Assembly: GCF_030687535.1 (NCBI RefSeq)
Contig: NZ_CP117437.1
Coordinates: forward strand, 2,749,501-2,813,500
Length of the DNA: 64,000 nucleotides
DNA from: Pseudomonas sp. FP2335
Lineage (GTDB): Bacteria > Pseudomonadota > Gammaproteobacteria > Pseudomonadales > Pseudomonadaceae
Direction: 5' to 3'
Shown here: piece after piece, positions 1 to 8,054 of the stretch
Numbering within the stretch: position 1 is the first letter of the stretch
How the letters are laid out: every line of letters begins with the position of its first letter
The notes under the pieces: generated by a model
Told to the model about the DNA's origin: nothing
Database searches by the model: none
Seen by the model: only the letters and a program-made list of their open reading frames with translations
Program-made: the position numbers and the translations under genes

Positions 1-29
1 CTATTTATCGGCCACCCTTAATCCCACTT

Positions 30-66
30 TAAAAAAAAGCCCCACGACCGAATGGACCGTGGGGCT
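30..66 (-). terminator. Intrinsic terminator of the mexEF-oprN operon
   Basis: Read on the minus strand, a 9-bp perfect stem (arms at 58-66 and 38-46, AGCCCCACG paired with CGTGGGGCT) with an 11-nt loop is followed by a run of eight T (31-38 as A on the plus strand). It lies about 40 bp after the stop codon of the outer-membrane efflux gene, which is the expected place for operon termination. Confidence 0.9.
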
Positions 67-107
67 AAAAATTGGCTGGATGCGACCAACCAAAGGAGCT
101 CTTTACA

Positions 108-1523
108 TCACTGGTTGCTGGCCACCACCGTGTCCGGCTGCCAGCCGCCACCCAACGCCTTGTAGATCGCGACGATGCCGCGATACAGCTCCACCTCGGC
201 CTGGGCCTGGGAGTCTTCGGCAGCCAGGCGTTCGCGTTGCGCGTCCAGCAACACCAGGAAGTCCACCGTGCCTTCGCGGTAGCGGATCGCGGCGAGGTCG
301 GCGGCGGCGCGGCTGGATTCGCTCTGACGGATCAGCGAAACCAGGCGCTGTTGGCGCTTGCCGTAGTCGCTGAAGGCGTTTTCGGACTCTTCCAGTGCCA
401 GCAATACTTGCTGTTCATAGGTCGCCAACGCGCCATCGGCCTCGGCGCTTGCACCGCGCAAACGCGCGCGTACGCTGCCCAGGTCGAACGCGGCCCAGGT
501 GATGCTCGGGCCGAGGGCCCAGGCATTGGCGGCGGACGAACCGATCTGCGAGCCGCGCCCGGCGGTAAAGCCGAGGAAGCCGCTGAGGCTGACCCGTGGG
601 AACAGGTCGGCCTTGGCCACGCCGATGCGTGCGGTGGCGGCCGCCAGTTTGCGTTCGGCGCTGAGGATGTCCGGGCGCCGTTGCAGCAGTTGCCCCGGAT
701 CGCCAATTGGCAAGGCCTTGGCAATCGCTGGCAGGTCTTTCGGGCTCAGGTCGACGCTGAGCTTGTCCGGACGCTGGCCGAGGAGGGTGGCGATGCGGTT
801 GCGCTCGCGCACTTGTTCGGCTTGCAGTTGCGGCACGCTGGCTTCGACCCCGGCGAGGCGTGCGTCGGCACGCTCCACGTCCAACTGATCGCCAACCCCG
901 GCATCGCGCAGACTGACGGTGATGGTGCGCGATTCCTGCTGGTTCTTGAGGTTGTCCAGGGCGATGCGTTCACGCAATTGGGCGCCGCGCAGTTGACCAT
1001 AGGCATCCACCAGCTCAGCAATCATCGTGACTTGCAGTTGGTACAGGTCGGCTTCCGCGGCCTGCTGGTCGGCGTCGGTGGCTTCCAGGTTGCGCTGGAT
1101 GCGCCCGAACAGGTCCAGCTCCCAGGCCATGTCCAGGCCGAGGTCGTAACGCTCGGTCTTCACACGGCGGGTGGTCTGGCCTGGAATCTGGCCCTTGCCT
1201 TGGTCGCTGCTGACGCGGCTGGTGATGGTCGGCATGGCGTCATTGCTGGCGTCGTCGCGGATGGCCCGAGCCGCCCGCAGGCGGGCAAACGCCACACGCA
1301 AATCGCGGTTGCCTTGCAGCGATTGGGTCACCAACTGATTGAGGGTCGGATCGTCGAACTGCTGCCACCAGATACCTTCGAACTTGGCGTGGTCGTACTG
1401 TTTGGCATCGGCGGCGGCCGTGATGCTCGCCGCCTCCGGGGTTTGGGTTTTATAGTCCGGGCCCACGGCACAGGCGCTCAGCGCCAATACCAGCAAGCTC
1501 GGCAGGAATACTTTCACGCTCAT
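108..1523 (-). CDS. oprN: Outer membrane efflux lipoprotein, OprN/OprM family
   Basis: 471-residue outer-membrane channel of a tripartite RND pump (two tandem OEP domains). The N-terminus is a lipoprotein signal with lipobox LSAC (Cys18) followed by AVGPDYK, the classic start of mature OprM/OprN proteins. Family features are visible: GLDMAWELDLFGRIQRN near residue 135 and the repeated half near residue 340 (ITWAAFDLGSVRARL). The reading frame stays open 84 codons further upstream, but that part lies inside mexF; ATG at 1523 gives a proper lipoprotein signal and an ATGA-type overlap (1520-1523) with the mexF stop. It is the last gene of the operon and is followed by a strong terminator. The symbol rests on its mexEF-like partners; the OEP family itself is less specific. 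Confidence 0.88.
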   Translation of the reverse strand: MSVKVFLPSLLVLALSACAVGPDYKTQTPEAASITAAADAKQYDHAKFEGIWWQQFDDPTLNQLVTQSLQGNRDLRVAFARLRAARAIRDDASNDAMPTITSRVSSDQGKGQIPGQTTRRVKTERYDLGLDMAWELDLFGRIQRNLEATDADQQAAEADLYQLQVTMIAELVDAYGQLRGAQLRERIALDNLKNQQESRTITVSLRDAGVGDQLDVERADARLAGVEASVPQLQAEQVRERNRIATLLGQRPDKLSVDLSPKDLPAIAKALPIGDPGQLLQRRPDILSAERKLAAATARIGVAKADLFPRVSLSGFLGFTAGRGSQIGSSAANAWALGPSITWAAFDLGSVRARLRGASAEADGALATYEQQVLLALEESENAFSDYGKRQQRLVSLIRQSESSRAAADLAAIRYREGTVDFLVLLDAQRERLAAEDSQAQAEVELYRGIVAIYKALGGGWQPDTVVASNQ

Positions 1524-4500
1524 TGCTGTGTCTCCAGCTTCAAGGCCTTGGCCGCTTTGCGCGCTTCCTGGCGCTCCACATAGCGACGGATCAGTACGTA
1601 GAACACTGGTGTCAGCAACAGACCGAAGAAGGTCACGCCGATCATCCCGGAGAACACCGCCACACCCATCGCATGACGCATCTCGGCACCGGCACCGCTG
1701 GACAACACCAGTGGCACCACACCCATGATGAAGGCGAACGAGGTCATCAGGATCGGCCGCAGACGCAGACGGCACGCCTCCAGCACCGCAGCCAGCGGGT
1801 CGAGACCCTCGGCCTGTTTATCCTTGGCAAACTCGACGATCAGGATCGCGTTCTTGCAGGCCAGGCCCACCAGTACGATCAGGCCGATCTGGGTAAAGAT
1901 GTTGTTGTCGCCGCCCGAGATGATCACCCCGGTGATGGCCGACAGCAGCGTCATCGGTACGATCAGGATCACCGCCAGTGGCAGGCTCCAGCTTTCGTAT
2001 TGGGCGGCCAGTACCAGGAACGCCAGCAGCACGCAGAGCGGGAACACGAACAGTGCGGTGTTGCCCGAGAGAATTTGCTGATACGTCAGGTCGGTCCACT
2101 CGTAGGTCATGCCGTTGGGCAGTTCCTCTTTCAGCAGTTTTTCAATCGCCGCCTCCGCCTGGCCGGAGCTGTAGCCCGGTGCAGCGTTGCCGTTGATTTC
2201 AGCGGTGATAAAGCCGTTGTAGTGCATAACGCGGTCCGGGCCCGAGGTGTCGCTGACCTTGATAAAGGTCGCCAGCGGGATCATCTCGCCCTTGTTGTTG
2301 CGTACTTTCAGCTGGCCGATCTGGTCTTCGTCGAGGCGGAACTGCTGCTCAGCCTGCACGTTGACCTGATAGGTACGGCCAAAGCGGTTGAAGTCGTTGG
2401 CATACAGCGAACCCAGGTAGATCTGCAGGGTGTCGAAGATGTCGCTGATCGCCACGCCGTGGGTCTTGGCCTTTTCGCGGTCGATGGCGGCATCGACCTG
2501 GGGCACGTTGACCGTGTAGCTGGTGAACAGGCCGAACAGCTCCGGCGTGGTGCGGCTCTTGGTGATGATGTTCTGCACTTCTTTGTACAGCTCGTCATAT
2601 CCCAGGTTGCCACGGTCTTCGATCTGCAGGCGGAAGCCGCCAATCGTACCCAGGCCCTGTACCGGCGGCGGTGGGAAGATCGCCATGTAGGCTTCCTGGA
2701 TGGTGCTGTACTTGCCGTTCAGCGCACCGGCAATCGCACCGGCGGACATGCTCGGGTCTTTACGCTCATCGAATGGCTTCAAGGTCACGAACACGATGCC
2801 GCTGTTAGGGCTGTTGGTGAAACCGTTGATCGACAGGCCCGGGAAGGCCACCGCAGCTTCCACACCCGGCTGTTTCAGGGCGATGTCGGACATGCGCTTG
2901 ATCACGTCTTCGGTGCGGTCCAGGCTGGCGGCGTCCGGCAATTGGGCGAAGGCCACCAGGTATTGCTTGTCCTGGGCCGGTACGAACCCGGTTGGCGTGT
3001 GGGCAAAGCCCAGCCAGGTCAGGACCATCAAGCCGGCGTACAGGAACAGCGCGATACCACTGCCGCGAATCACCCGGCGTACGGTGCCGACGTAGCCATG
3101 GCTGGCCTTCTCGAAGAAACGGTTGAACGGTTTGAACAACCAGCCACCGAGCAGCTTGTCGAGGAACTTGGAGAAGCCGTCCTTCGGTGCGTGGTGCCCC
3201 TTGAGCAACACGGCTGCCAGGGCAGGGGACAAGGTCAGCGAGTTGAACGCCGAGATCACCGTAGAGATCGCAATGGTCAAGGCAAACTGTTTGTAGAACT
3301 GCCCGGTCAAGCCACTGATGAAGGCCGCCGGAACAAACACCGCACACAGCACCAACGCCGTGGCAATGATCGGGCCGGTCACTTCGCTCATGGCCTTTTC
3401 AGTCGCCGGGAACGGCTCCAGGCCCAGCTCGATGTTCCGTTCGACGTTTTCCACCACCACGATGGCGTCGTCCACCACGATACCGATGGCCAGCACCAGG
3501 CCGAACAGCGACAGCGCGTTGAGCGAAAAGCCAAACAGGTGCATTACCGCAAACGTACCGATCAACGAGACGGGCACCGCCACCAACGGAATGATCGAGG
3601 CGCGCCAGGTTTGCAGGAACAGGATCACCACCAAGACCACCAGGATCAAGGCTTCGAACAGGGTGTGCACCACCGCTTCGATGGAGCCACGCACAAAGAT
3701 GGTCGGGTCGTAGACGATGCTGTAGTCCATGCCCTGCGGGAAGCTCTTCTTCAGCTCCTCCATCTTGCCGCGCACTTCGTTGGAGATCTGGATCGCGTTG
3801 GAACCCGGGCGCTGGAAGATCGGGATCGCTACCGCCGGTTGGTTGTTCAGCAACGACCGCAGGGCGTATTGGCTGGAACCCAGCTCGACCCGTGCGATGT
3901 CTTTGAGGCGGGTGATCTCACCGTTGTTGCCTGCGCGAATGACGATGTTCTCGAACTCTTCTTCCGTCACCAGACGGCCCTGAGTGTTCACCGACAACTG
4001 GAAACTGGTGGCATTCGGTGCAGGTTGCGCACCCAAGGCACCGGCGGCCACTTGGCGGTTCTGCTCACGGATCGCCGTCACTACATCGGTGGCGGTCAGG
4101 TTGCGCGACGCGGTCTTGTTCGGGTCCAGCCACACCCGCAGGGAGTAGTCGCCCATGCCGAACAGCTGCACGTCACCCACACCGCCCAGGCGTGCCAACT
4201 CGTCCTTCACGTTGAGCAAGGCATAGTTGGACAGGTAGAGCATGTCGTAGCGCTGATCCGGGGAGGTCAAGTGCACCACCATGGTCAGGTCGGGGGAGGC
4301 CTTGTCCACGGTGATACCGATGCGTGTCACTTCCTCGGGCAGTTTCGGCTGAGTCCGCGTTACACGGTTCTGCACTTGCACCTGCGCATTGTCCAGGTCG
4401 GTGCCCAGGGCGAAGGTGATGGTCAGGGTCAGCTTGCCGTCAGCGGTCGATTGCGAGGACATGTACAGCATGTTCTCGACGCCGGTGATGGCCTGCTCCA

Positions 4501-4699
4501 GTGGCGCGGCCACGGTTTCACCGATGACCTTGGGGTTGGCGCCGGGGAAGTTGGCGCGTACCACTACGGTCGGCGGCACCACTTCCGGGTATTCGCTGAT
4601 CGGCAATTGGAACAGCGAGATCGCGCCGGCGATCAGGATCAACAGCGACAGCACCGCTGCGAAGATCGGCCGCGAAATGAAGAACTTGGAAAAATTCAT
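1520..4699 (-). CDS. mexF: RND multidrug efflux permease MexF
   Basis: 1059-residue inner-membrane proton/drug antiporter of the HAE1 RND family. The start MNFSKFFISRPIFAAVLSLLI, the segment SEYPEVVPPTVVVRANFPGAN and the near-identity that I recall to P. aeruginosa MexF along the whole chain make this MexF rather than MexB. The proton-relay aspartates are present in TM4 (IGIVVDDAIVVVENV, Asp410/Asp411), and the second-half GLACKNAILIVEFAKD segment holds the matching Lys region. It sits between mexE (15 bp upstream) and the channel gene (4-bp overlap). In P. aeruginosa the pump exports chloramphenicol, fluoroquinolones and quinolone-signal precursors under control of MexT. No mexT-like gene is present in this window. 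Confidence 0.95.
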   Translation of the reverse strand: MNFSKFFISRPIFAAVLSLLILIAGAISLFQLPISEYPEVVPPTVVVRANFPGANPKVIGETVAAPLEQAITGVENMLYMSSQSTADGKLTLTITFALGTDLDNAQVQVQNRVTRTQPKLPEEVTRIGITVDKASPDLTMVVHLTSPDQRYDMLYLSNYALLNVKDELARLGGVGDVQLFGMGDYSLRVWLDPNKTASRNLTATDVVTAIREQNRQVAAGALGAQPAPNATSFQLSVNTQGRLVTEEEFENIVIRAGNNGEITRLKDIARVELGSSQYALRSLLNNQPAVAIPIFQRPGSNAIQISNEVRGKMEELKKSFPQGMDYSIVYDPTIFVRGSIEAVVHTLFEALILVVLVVILFLQTWRASIIPLVAVPVSLIGTFAVMHLFGFSLNALSLFGLVLAIGIVVDDAIVVVENVERNIELGLEPFPATEKAMSEVTGPIIATALVLCAVFVPAAFISGLTGQFYKQFALTIAISTVISAFNSLTLSPALAAVLLKGHHAPKDGFSKFLDKLLGGWLFKPFNRFFEKASHGYVGTVRRVIRGSGIALFLYAGLMVLTWLGFAHTPTGFVPAQDKQYLVAFAQLPDAASLDRTEDVIKRMSDIALKQPGVEAAVAFPGLSINGFTNSPNSGIVFVTLKPFDERKDPSMSAGAIAGALNGKYSTIQEAYMAIFPPPPVQGLGTIGGFRLQIEDRGNLGYDELYKEVQNIITKSRTTPELFGLFTSYTVNVPQVDAAIDREKAKTHGVAISDIFDTLQIYLGSLYANDFNRFGRTYQVNVQAEQQFRLDEDQIGQLKVRNNKGEMIPLATFIKVSDTSGPDRVMHYNGFITAEINGNAAPGYSSGQAEAAIEKLLKEELPNGMTYEWTDLTYQQILSGNTALFVFPLCVLLAFLVLAAQYESWSLPLAVILIVPMTLLSAITGVIISGGDNNIFTQIGLIVLVGLACKNAILIVEFAKDKQAEGLDPLAAVLEACRLRLRPILMTSFAFIMGVVPLVLSSGAGAEMRHAMGVAVFSGMIGVTFFGLLLTPVFYVLIRRYVERQEARKAAKALKLETQQ

Positions 4700-4714
4700 C
4701 TTGAGTCGTATCCC

Positions 4715-5956
4715 TTAACCGCGTGGAGTCGCGACGGCTGCGAGCTTGGGCGCGGTTTTTTCCGGCGCCACTTGCTCCAGGTTGCTGGCTTCAAGCGCTT
4801 GTCGTTGTTGGGCCAAGGCGGCGAGGGTTTCCTTGCTGGCCATCGGGATGGTTTGCGGGGCGACCGGCGAGCCAGGGCGGATGCGCTGCAGGCCTTTGAC
4901 GACGATGGTGTCGTCCTTGCCCAAGCCACTGCGCACGATGCGCAAGCCTTCGATCTTCGGCCCCAGTTCCACCGAGCGATACGCCGGCTTGTCGCCTTCC
5001 ATCACCAGCACGAACTTCTTGCCCAGGTCGGTGCCGACGGCTTCGTCATTGATCAGCACGGCGGAATAGGTGCCACTGCCGACCAGTTTCAGACGTGCAT
5101 ACAGGCCAGGGGTGTAGCGGCCGTCTGCGTTGTCGAACACCGCACGCCCACGGATAGTGCCGGTGGCCGGGTTGACCTGGTTGTCGACGAAGTTCATCTG
5201 GCCCAAGTGCGGGTTGCCGGTTTCGTTGGACAGGCCCAGGTACACCGGGGTGGTCGCACCACGACGGCCTTGGCGGGCCAGTTCGGTGTACTTGAGGAAC
5301 ACGCGCTCGTCGGCGTCGAAGTAGGCGTAGACCTTGTCGGTGGAGACCACGCTGGTCAGCGCGGTGACATCGGCGGTCACCAGGTTGCCGGCGGTGATCT
5401 CGGCACGGCTGACGCGGCCGCTGATCGGCGAAGTCACGCGGGTGAAGCTCAGGTTCAACCTGGCCAGGTCCAACTGCGCCTGGATGCCGGCGACAGCGGC
5501 GCGGGCTTCCTGGGCGGCCGTGGTGCGCGACTCGGCCAGCTCGGCGGAGATCGCGTTGCTTTCGCGCAGGCGCTCGCCACGTTGTGCTTCGTTTTCACTG
5601 CGGCTGGCGGCGGCTTTGGTCTGTTGCAGTTGGGCTTCAAGGCGGCGCACTTCAGCCTGGAACGGACGCGGGTCGATCTGGAACAGCAGGTCGCCTTTCT
5701 TCACCAGTGCACCTTCGGTGAAGGCCACTTGATCGATCTGCCCCGACACCCGTGGACGGATCTGCACGGTTTCCGGCGCTTCCAGGCGACCGGTGAACTC
5801 GTCCCACTCGTTGACGGGTTGCTCAAGCACCTTGGCCACGCTGATCTGCGCAGGGGGCATGGCGGCCGCTTGTTCCGGGGTCTTGCCGCACGCGCTCATC
5901 ACCACCACGGCCAAGATCGCCAGGGGGAAGCGCAAATGTTTGAGTGACTGTTCCAT
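4715..5956 (-). CDS. mexE: RND efflux periplasmic adaptor MexE
   Basis: 413-residue membrane-fusion lipoprotein that couples MexF to the outer-membrane channel. Lipobox MSAC puts the lipidated Cys at residue 23. VNEWDEFTGRLEAPETVQIRPRVSGQI is the lipoyl/beta-barrel start typical of MexE, followed by a coiled-coil hairpin around residues 100-160 and a C-terminal barrel. The frame is open 13 codons further upstream, but the ATG at 5956 is preceded by GGCGGA at an 8-nt spacing and matches the usual MexE start (MEQSL). It is the first gene of the mexEF-oprN operon; its promoter must lie in 5957-6303. Confidence 0.94.
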   Translation of the reverse strand: MEQSLKHLRFPLAILAVVVMSACGKTPEQAAAMPPAQISVAKVLEQPVNEWDEFTGRLEAPETVQIRPRVSGQIDQVAFTEGALVKKGDLLFQIDPRPFQAEVRRLEAQLQQTKAAASRSENEAQRGERLRESNAISAELAESRTTAAQEARAAVAGIQAQLDLARLNLSFTRVTSPISGRVSRAEITAGNLVTADVTALTSVVSTDKVYAYFDADERVFLKYTELARQGRRGATTPVYLGLSNETGNPHLGQMNFVDNQVNPATGTIRGRAVFDNADGRYTPGLYARLKLVGSGTYSAVLINDEAVGTDLGKKFVLVMEGDKPAYRSVELGPKIEGLRIVRSGLGKDDTIVVKGLQRIRPGSPVAPQTIPMASKETLAALAQQRQALEASNLEQVAPEKTAPKLAAVATPRG

Positions 5957-6303
5957 GAGGTGCATCCGCCAATGTATTTGAGATGGGCGGATCATGCGCG
6001 GGGAGGTGCTATGTCACGAATCGAATGAAGCAAAGGTAACTATCATTCGGAATGATATAAGCGCGGGATTAGCCCTCTAGCATGGGCTTTTCGTTAGGGT
6101 GCTATCAATGTCGGTGATGACAAAGGACTGTTGTCGCCATTGCAATAACAATTACCGATGAGGCTGGCGTTATCCCGGGGGCAAGGGCTGGCGTTGAGGT
6201 GTTAGACGCCAGTACTCTGCACCTCCACAGGCGCCTGGCGCTGGAAAATTTGCGCCGCTGGCGCACTGGTATTGGTCACTGCCGTTCGACTGGGAAGTCA
6301 TTT
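5957..6303. other. Divergent intergenic region between mexE and the nuclease-like gene
   Basis: 347 bp without a credible gene. It must contain the mexE promoter (minus) and the promoter of the gene at 6304 (plus). The clearest element is the 17-bp palindrome at 6041-6057. The frame of the 6304 gene stays open upstream to 6199, but no ribosome-binding site supports those starts. Confidence 0.6.
6041..6057. promoter_or_regulatory. Perfect 17-bp palindrome, candidate operator
   Basis: TATCATTC-G-GAATGATA, an exact inverted repeat with 8-bp arms and one central base, centred about 93 bp upstream of the mexE start. The size and position fit a TetR- or LysR-type operator. It does not look like the published MexT box as I remember it. 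Function is inferred from symmetry and position only. Confidence 0.5.
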
Positions 6304-7998
6304 ATGAGCACGCTTCACGTACCTAACCGTTCAACCGTTGCCCTCACAGCCAATGACCTGTCTGCTTACATCGAGACGATGATCGGCACACTGGGCCAAA
6401 GGATTGTTGATGACCAGCGAGAGATTGAGCGCATTGGCGAACTCACGTTGCGCTACGCCGAGCCTGAGCGCTTGGCTGCTTTGAAGCCCAGCCAGGACAA
6501 ACTGCAAGCGTATCAACTCAACGTCGATGAGCTTGGCAAGGAGTATTTCGGGTTTGGCTGGTTGTGTAATCGGAAAAATACGAAAGCGGCCAAGGCGCAA
6601 CGTGACGAGGCAAAGGCTCAGCATGACCTGGTTGTAGAGAACTGGGACGCTCCCGCCGCCCAGGCCCAGCTGACAATGCAAATTGCCCAGCACAATAAAA
6701 GTGTCAGTCAGCAACAGCTAGAAGTGCCAGGGATCCAGCAGCAGTTGCGTCAGACTAAGCAGCTTCTGCAAGAGTTCGAAGCGTTCAAAATAGCCTCGGC
6801 CGATGCGCTGGCTGCCGCTTCCTGCGGCGCCTGGCTCGCCGGCGGGTTTACGGCGATGTTGCAGGACATCGATGCACGGGTCCGGCAAAACCAGTTGGCG
6901 ATGGCAATGGTCCAGGTTGGCACTTTGGTATTCCAGAGACGTCCCACCGCAGCGGGGTACGCCAGCCTGCAAGGCCAAGCCCAAGCCATTCGCGACAAGG
7001 CTTATCTCGAGTTTCATGGAGTGCCCGCGACGGGCGCCTTCGACGAAATCGTCAAGGCGTCCGCCACGCTTGCTGCGGCCAATATGCAACCGGCATTCGC
7101 CCAAGAACTCCTCCATTGCCCGGGGACGGGAGACCAGTGGCAATTACTGACGCAAACACTCACCTGGCCACAGACGTTATCCGTAGATGTGCTTTGGACT
7201 ATCTATTGGGCAATGCTTCAGTGCGAAGATGAAATGGCGAAATTCATGTCGGGTACGGTAGCGAAAGAAGACCCGCTGAATGGTCGATTCAGCAAGTCTG
7301 TCGAAGACTGGCTGGCCAGATGGGCCAGCCAACAGATACCTGCATTTGGTTATCCGCTATCGCAATCGTACCTGGGCACTTTCCATCTGGCCGGTACATC
7401 AGAGGAATCTCGGTTGGGTGCTGATATAGGGGTGATTATTTCCTTGAATGTGGGCGGCCTGGTTTGTCGAAAAGCGGTATTGCTTCAAGCCAAGCGTGCA
7501 AAGGACTGGGTGGCCAATGTCGGCAGTGACAAGGATCAACTGACCAAGCTGTCAGCGAATGTGCTCACGGGCTATTACTTGTTCTACCACGAGTCGCCAA
7601 AGTTCAAGGTGGCGCCTCCCGTGCCAACCGTGAGTTCGGCGCTTGCCCTGCAGCAACTGCTGCAAGCGCGCAAGCGGGTGACGACAGGGGCCTCGATTCT
7701 GTTGGATGTGCGCGACACTGGCTGGGACTGGGCCAGCTTTATCACCTTTGGGCTTTGTGACCCGCAATCTACGGTGGGGGCGCACTTCGATACGGTAGAT
7801 GAGGCTTTCACGATTCTGGGTAACAAGGAAACTGGCGAGTTGCCGCATCACTTGTTTCTGGTGGCGATTGAAGACGAAGGCCATGTGCGCGACCTTGAAG
7901 CGCAACTGCGTAAACGTTACGAACCCGCAGAGCCCGAGAAGAAAACCCGTGCGAAAAAGCGCGATAAAGATGGCCCGGATCATAGCCGCAGTCTTTGA
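6304..7998 (+). CDS. Uncharacterised coiled-coil protein with PD-(D/E)XK-like nuclease motif
   Basis: 564 residues, no named family recognised. Residues about 85-160 are rich in Gln, Leu, Lys and Glu in a heptad-like pattern, suggesting a coiled coil. Residues 368-397 read E-S-R-L-G-A-D-I-G-V-I-I, then 20 residues later V-L-L-Q-A-K; the acidic Asp374 followed by the hydrophobic strand with Gln395-x-Lys397 matches the D...QxK form of the PD-(D/E)XK nuclease core, with Glu368 as a possible helix residue. The C-terminus is a Lys/Arg/Glu-rich tail. ATG at 6304 was chosen because GGGAAG precedes it at a suitable spacing; the open frame reaches back to 6199. There are no partner genes: mexE is divergent and the GMC operon is convergent. 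A role in DNA restriction or anti-phage defence is possible but unproven. Confidence 0.7.
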   Translation: MSTLHVPNRSTVALTANDLSAYIETMIGTLGQRIVDDQREIERIGELTLRYAEPERLAALKPSQDKLQAYQLNVDELGKEYFGFGWLCNRKNTKAAKAQRDEAKAQHDLVVENWDAPAAQAQLTMQIAQHNKSVSQQQLEVPGIQQQLRQTKQLLQEFEAFKIASADALAAASCGAWLAGGFTAMLQDIDARVRQNQLAMAMVQVGTLVFQRRPTAAGYASLQGQAQAIRDKAYLEFHGVPATGAFDEIVKASATLAAANMQPAFAQELLHCPGTGDQWQLLTQTLTWPQTLSVDVLWTIYWAMLQCEDEMAKFMSGTVAKEDPLNGRFSKSVEDWLARWASQQIPAFGYPLSQSYLGTFHLAGTSEESRLGADIGVIISLNVGGLVCRKAVLLQAKRAKDWVANVGSDKDQLTKLSANVLTGYYLFYHESPKFKVAPPVPTVSSALALQQLLQARKRVTTGASILLDVRDTGWDWASFITFGLCDPQSTVGAHFDTVDEAFTILGNKETGELPHHLFLVAIEDEGHVRDLEAQLRKRYEPAEPEKKTRAKKRDKDGPDHSRSL

Positions 7999-8012
7999 GT
8001 GCGCCGGGAGTC

Positions 8013-8046
8013 AAGGGCTGCATCGCGCAGTTGGCGGCAGCCCCTT
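8013..8046. terminator. Possible bidirectional hairpin between convergent genes
   Basis: GGGCTGC (8015-8021) can pair with GCAGCCC (8037-8043) across a 15-nt loop, in the 56-bp gap between two convergent stop codons. There is no T-tract, so this is a weak terminator candidate. Confidence 0.3.
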
Positions 8047-8054
8047 ACCAGGGA

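Noticed and set aside
72..1583. Long plus-strand open frame (503 codons) opposite oprN
   Set aside because: It mirrors the minus-strand OprN gene and has the low-complexity, His/Gln/Arg-rich composition of a shadow frame; the minus-strand product has full family motifs.
1523..5947. Plus-strand open frame of 1474 codons across mexF and mexE
   Set aside because: Caused by GC-rich codon bias in the opposite strand. It spans two real genes and resembles no protein family.
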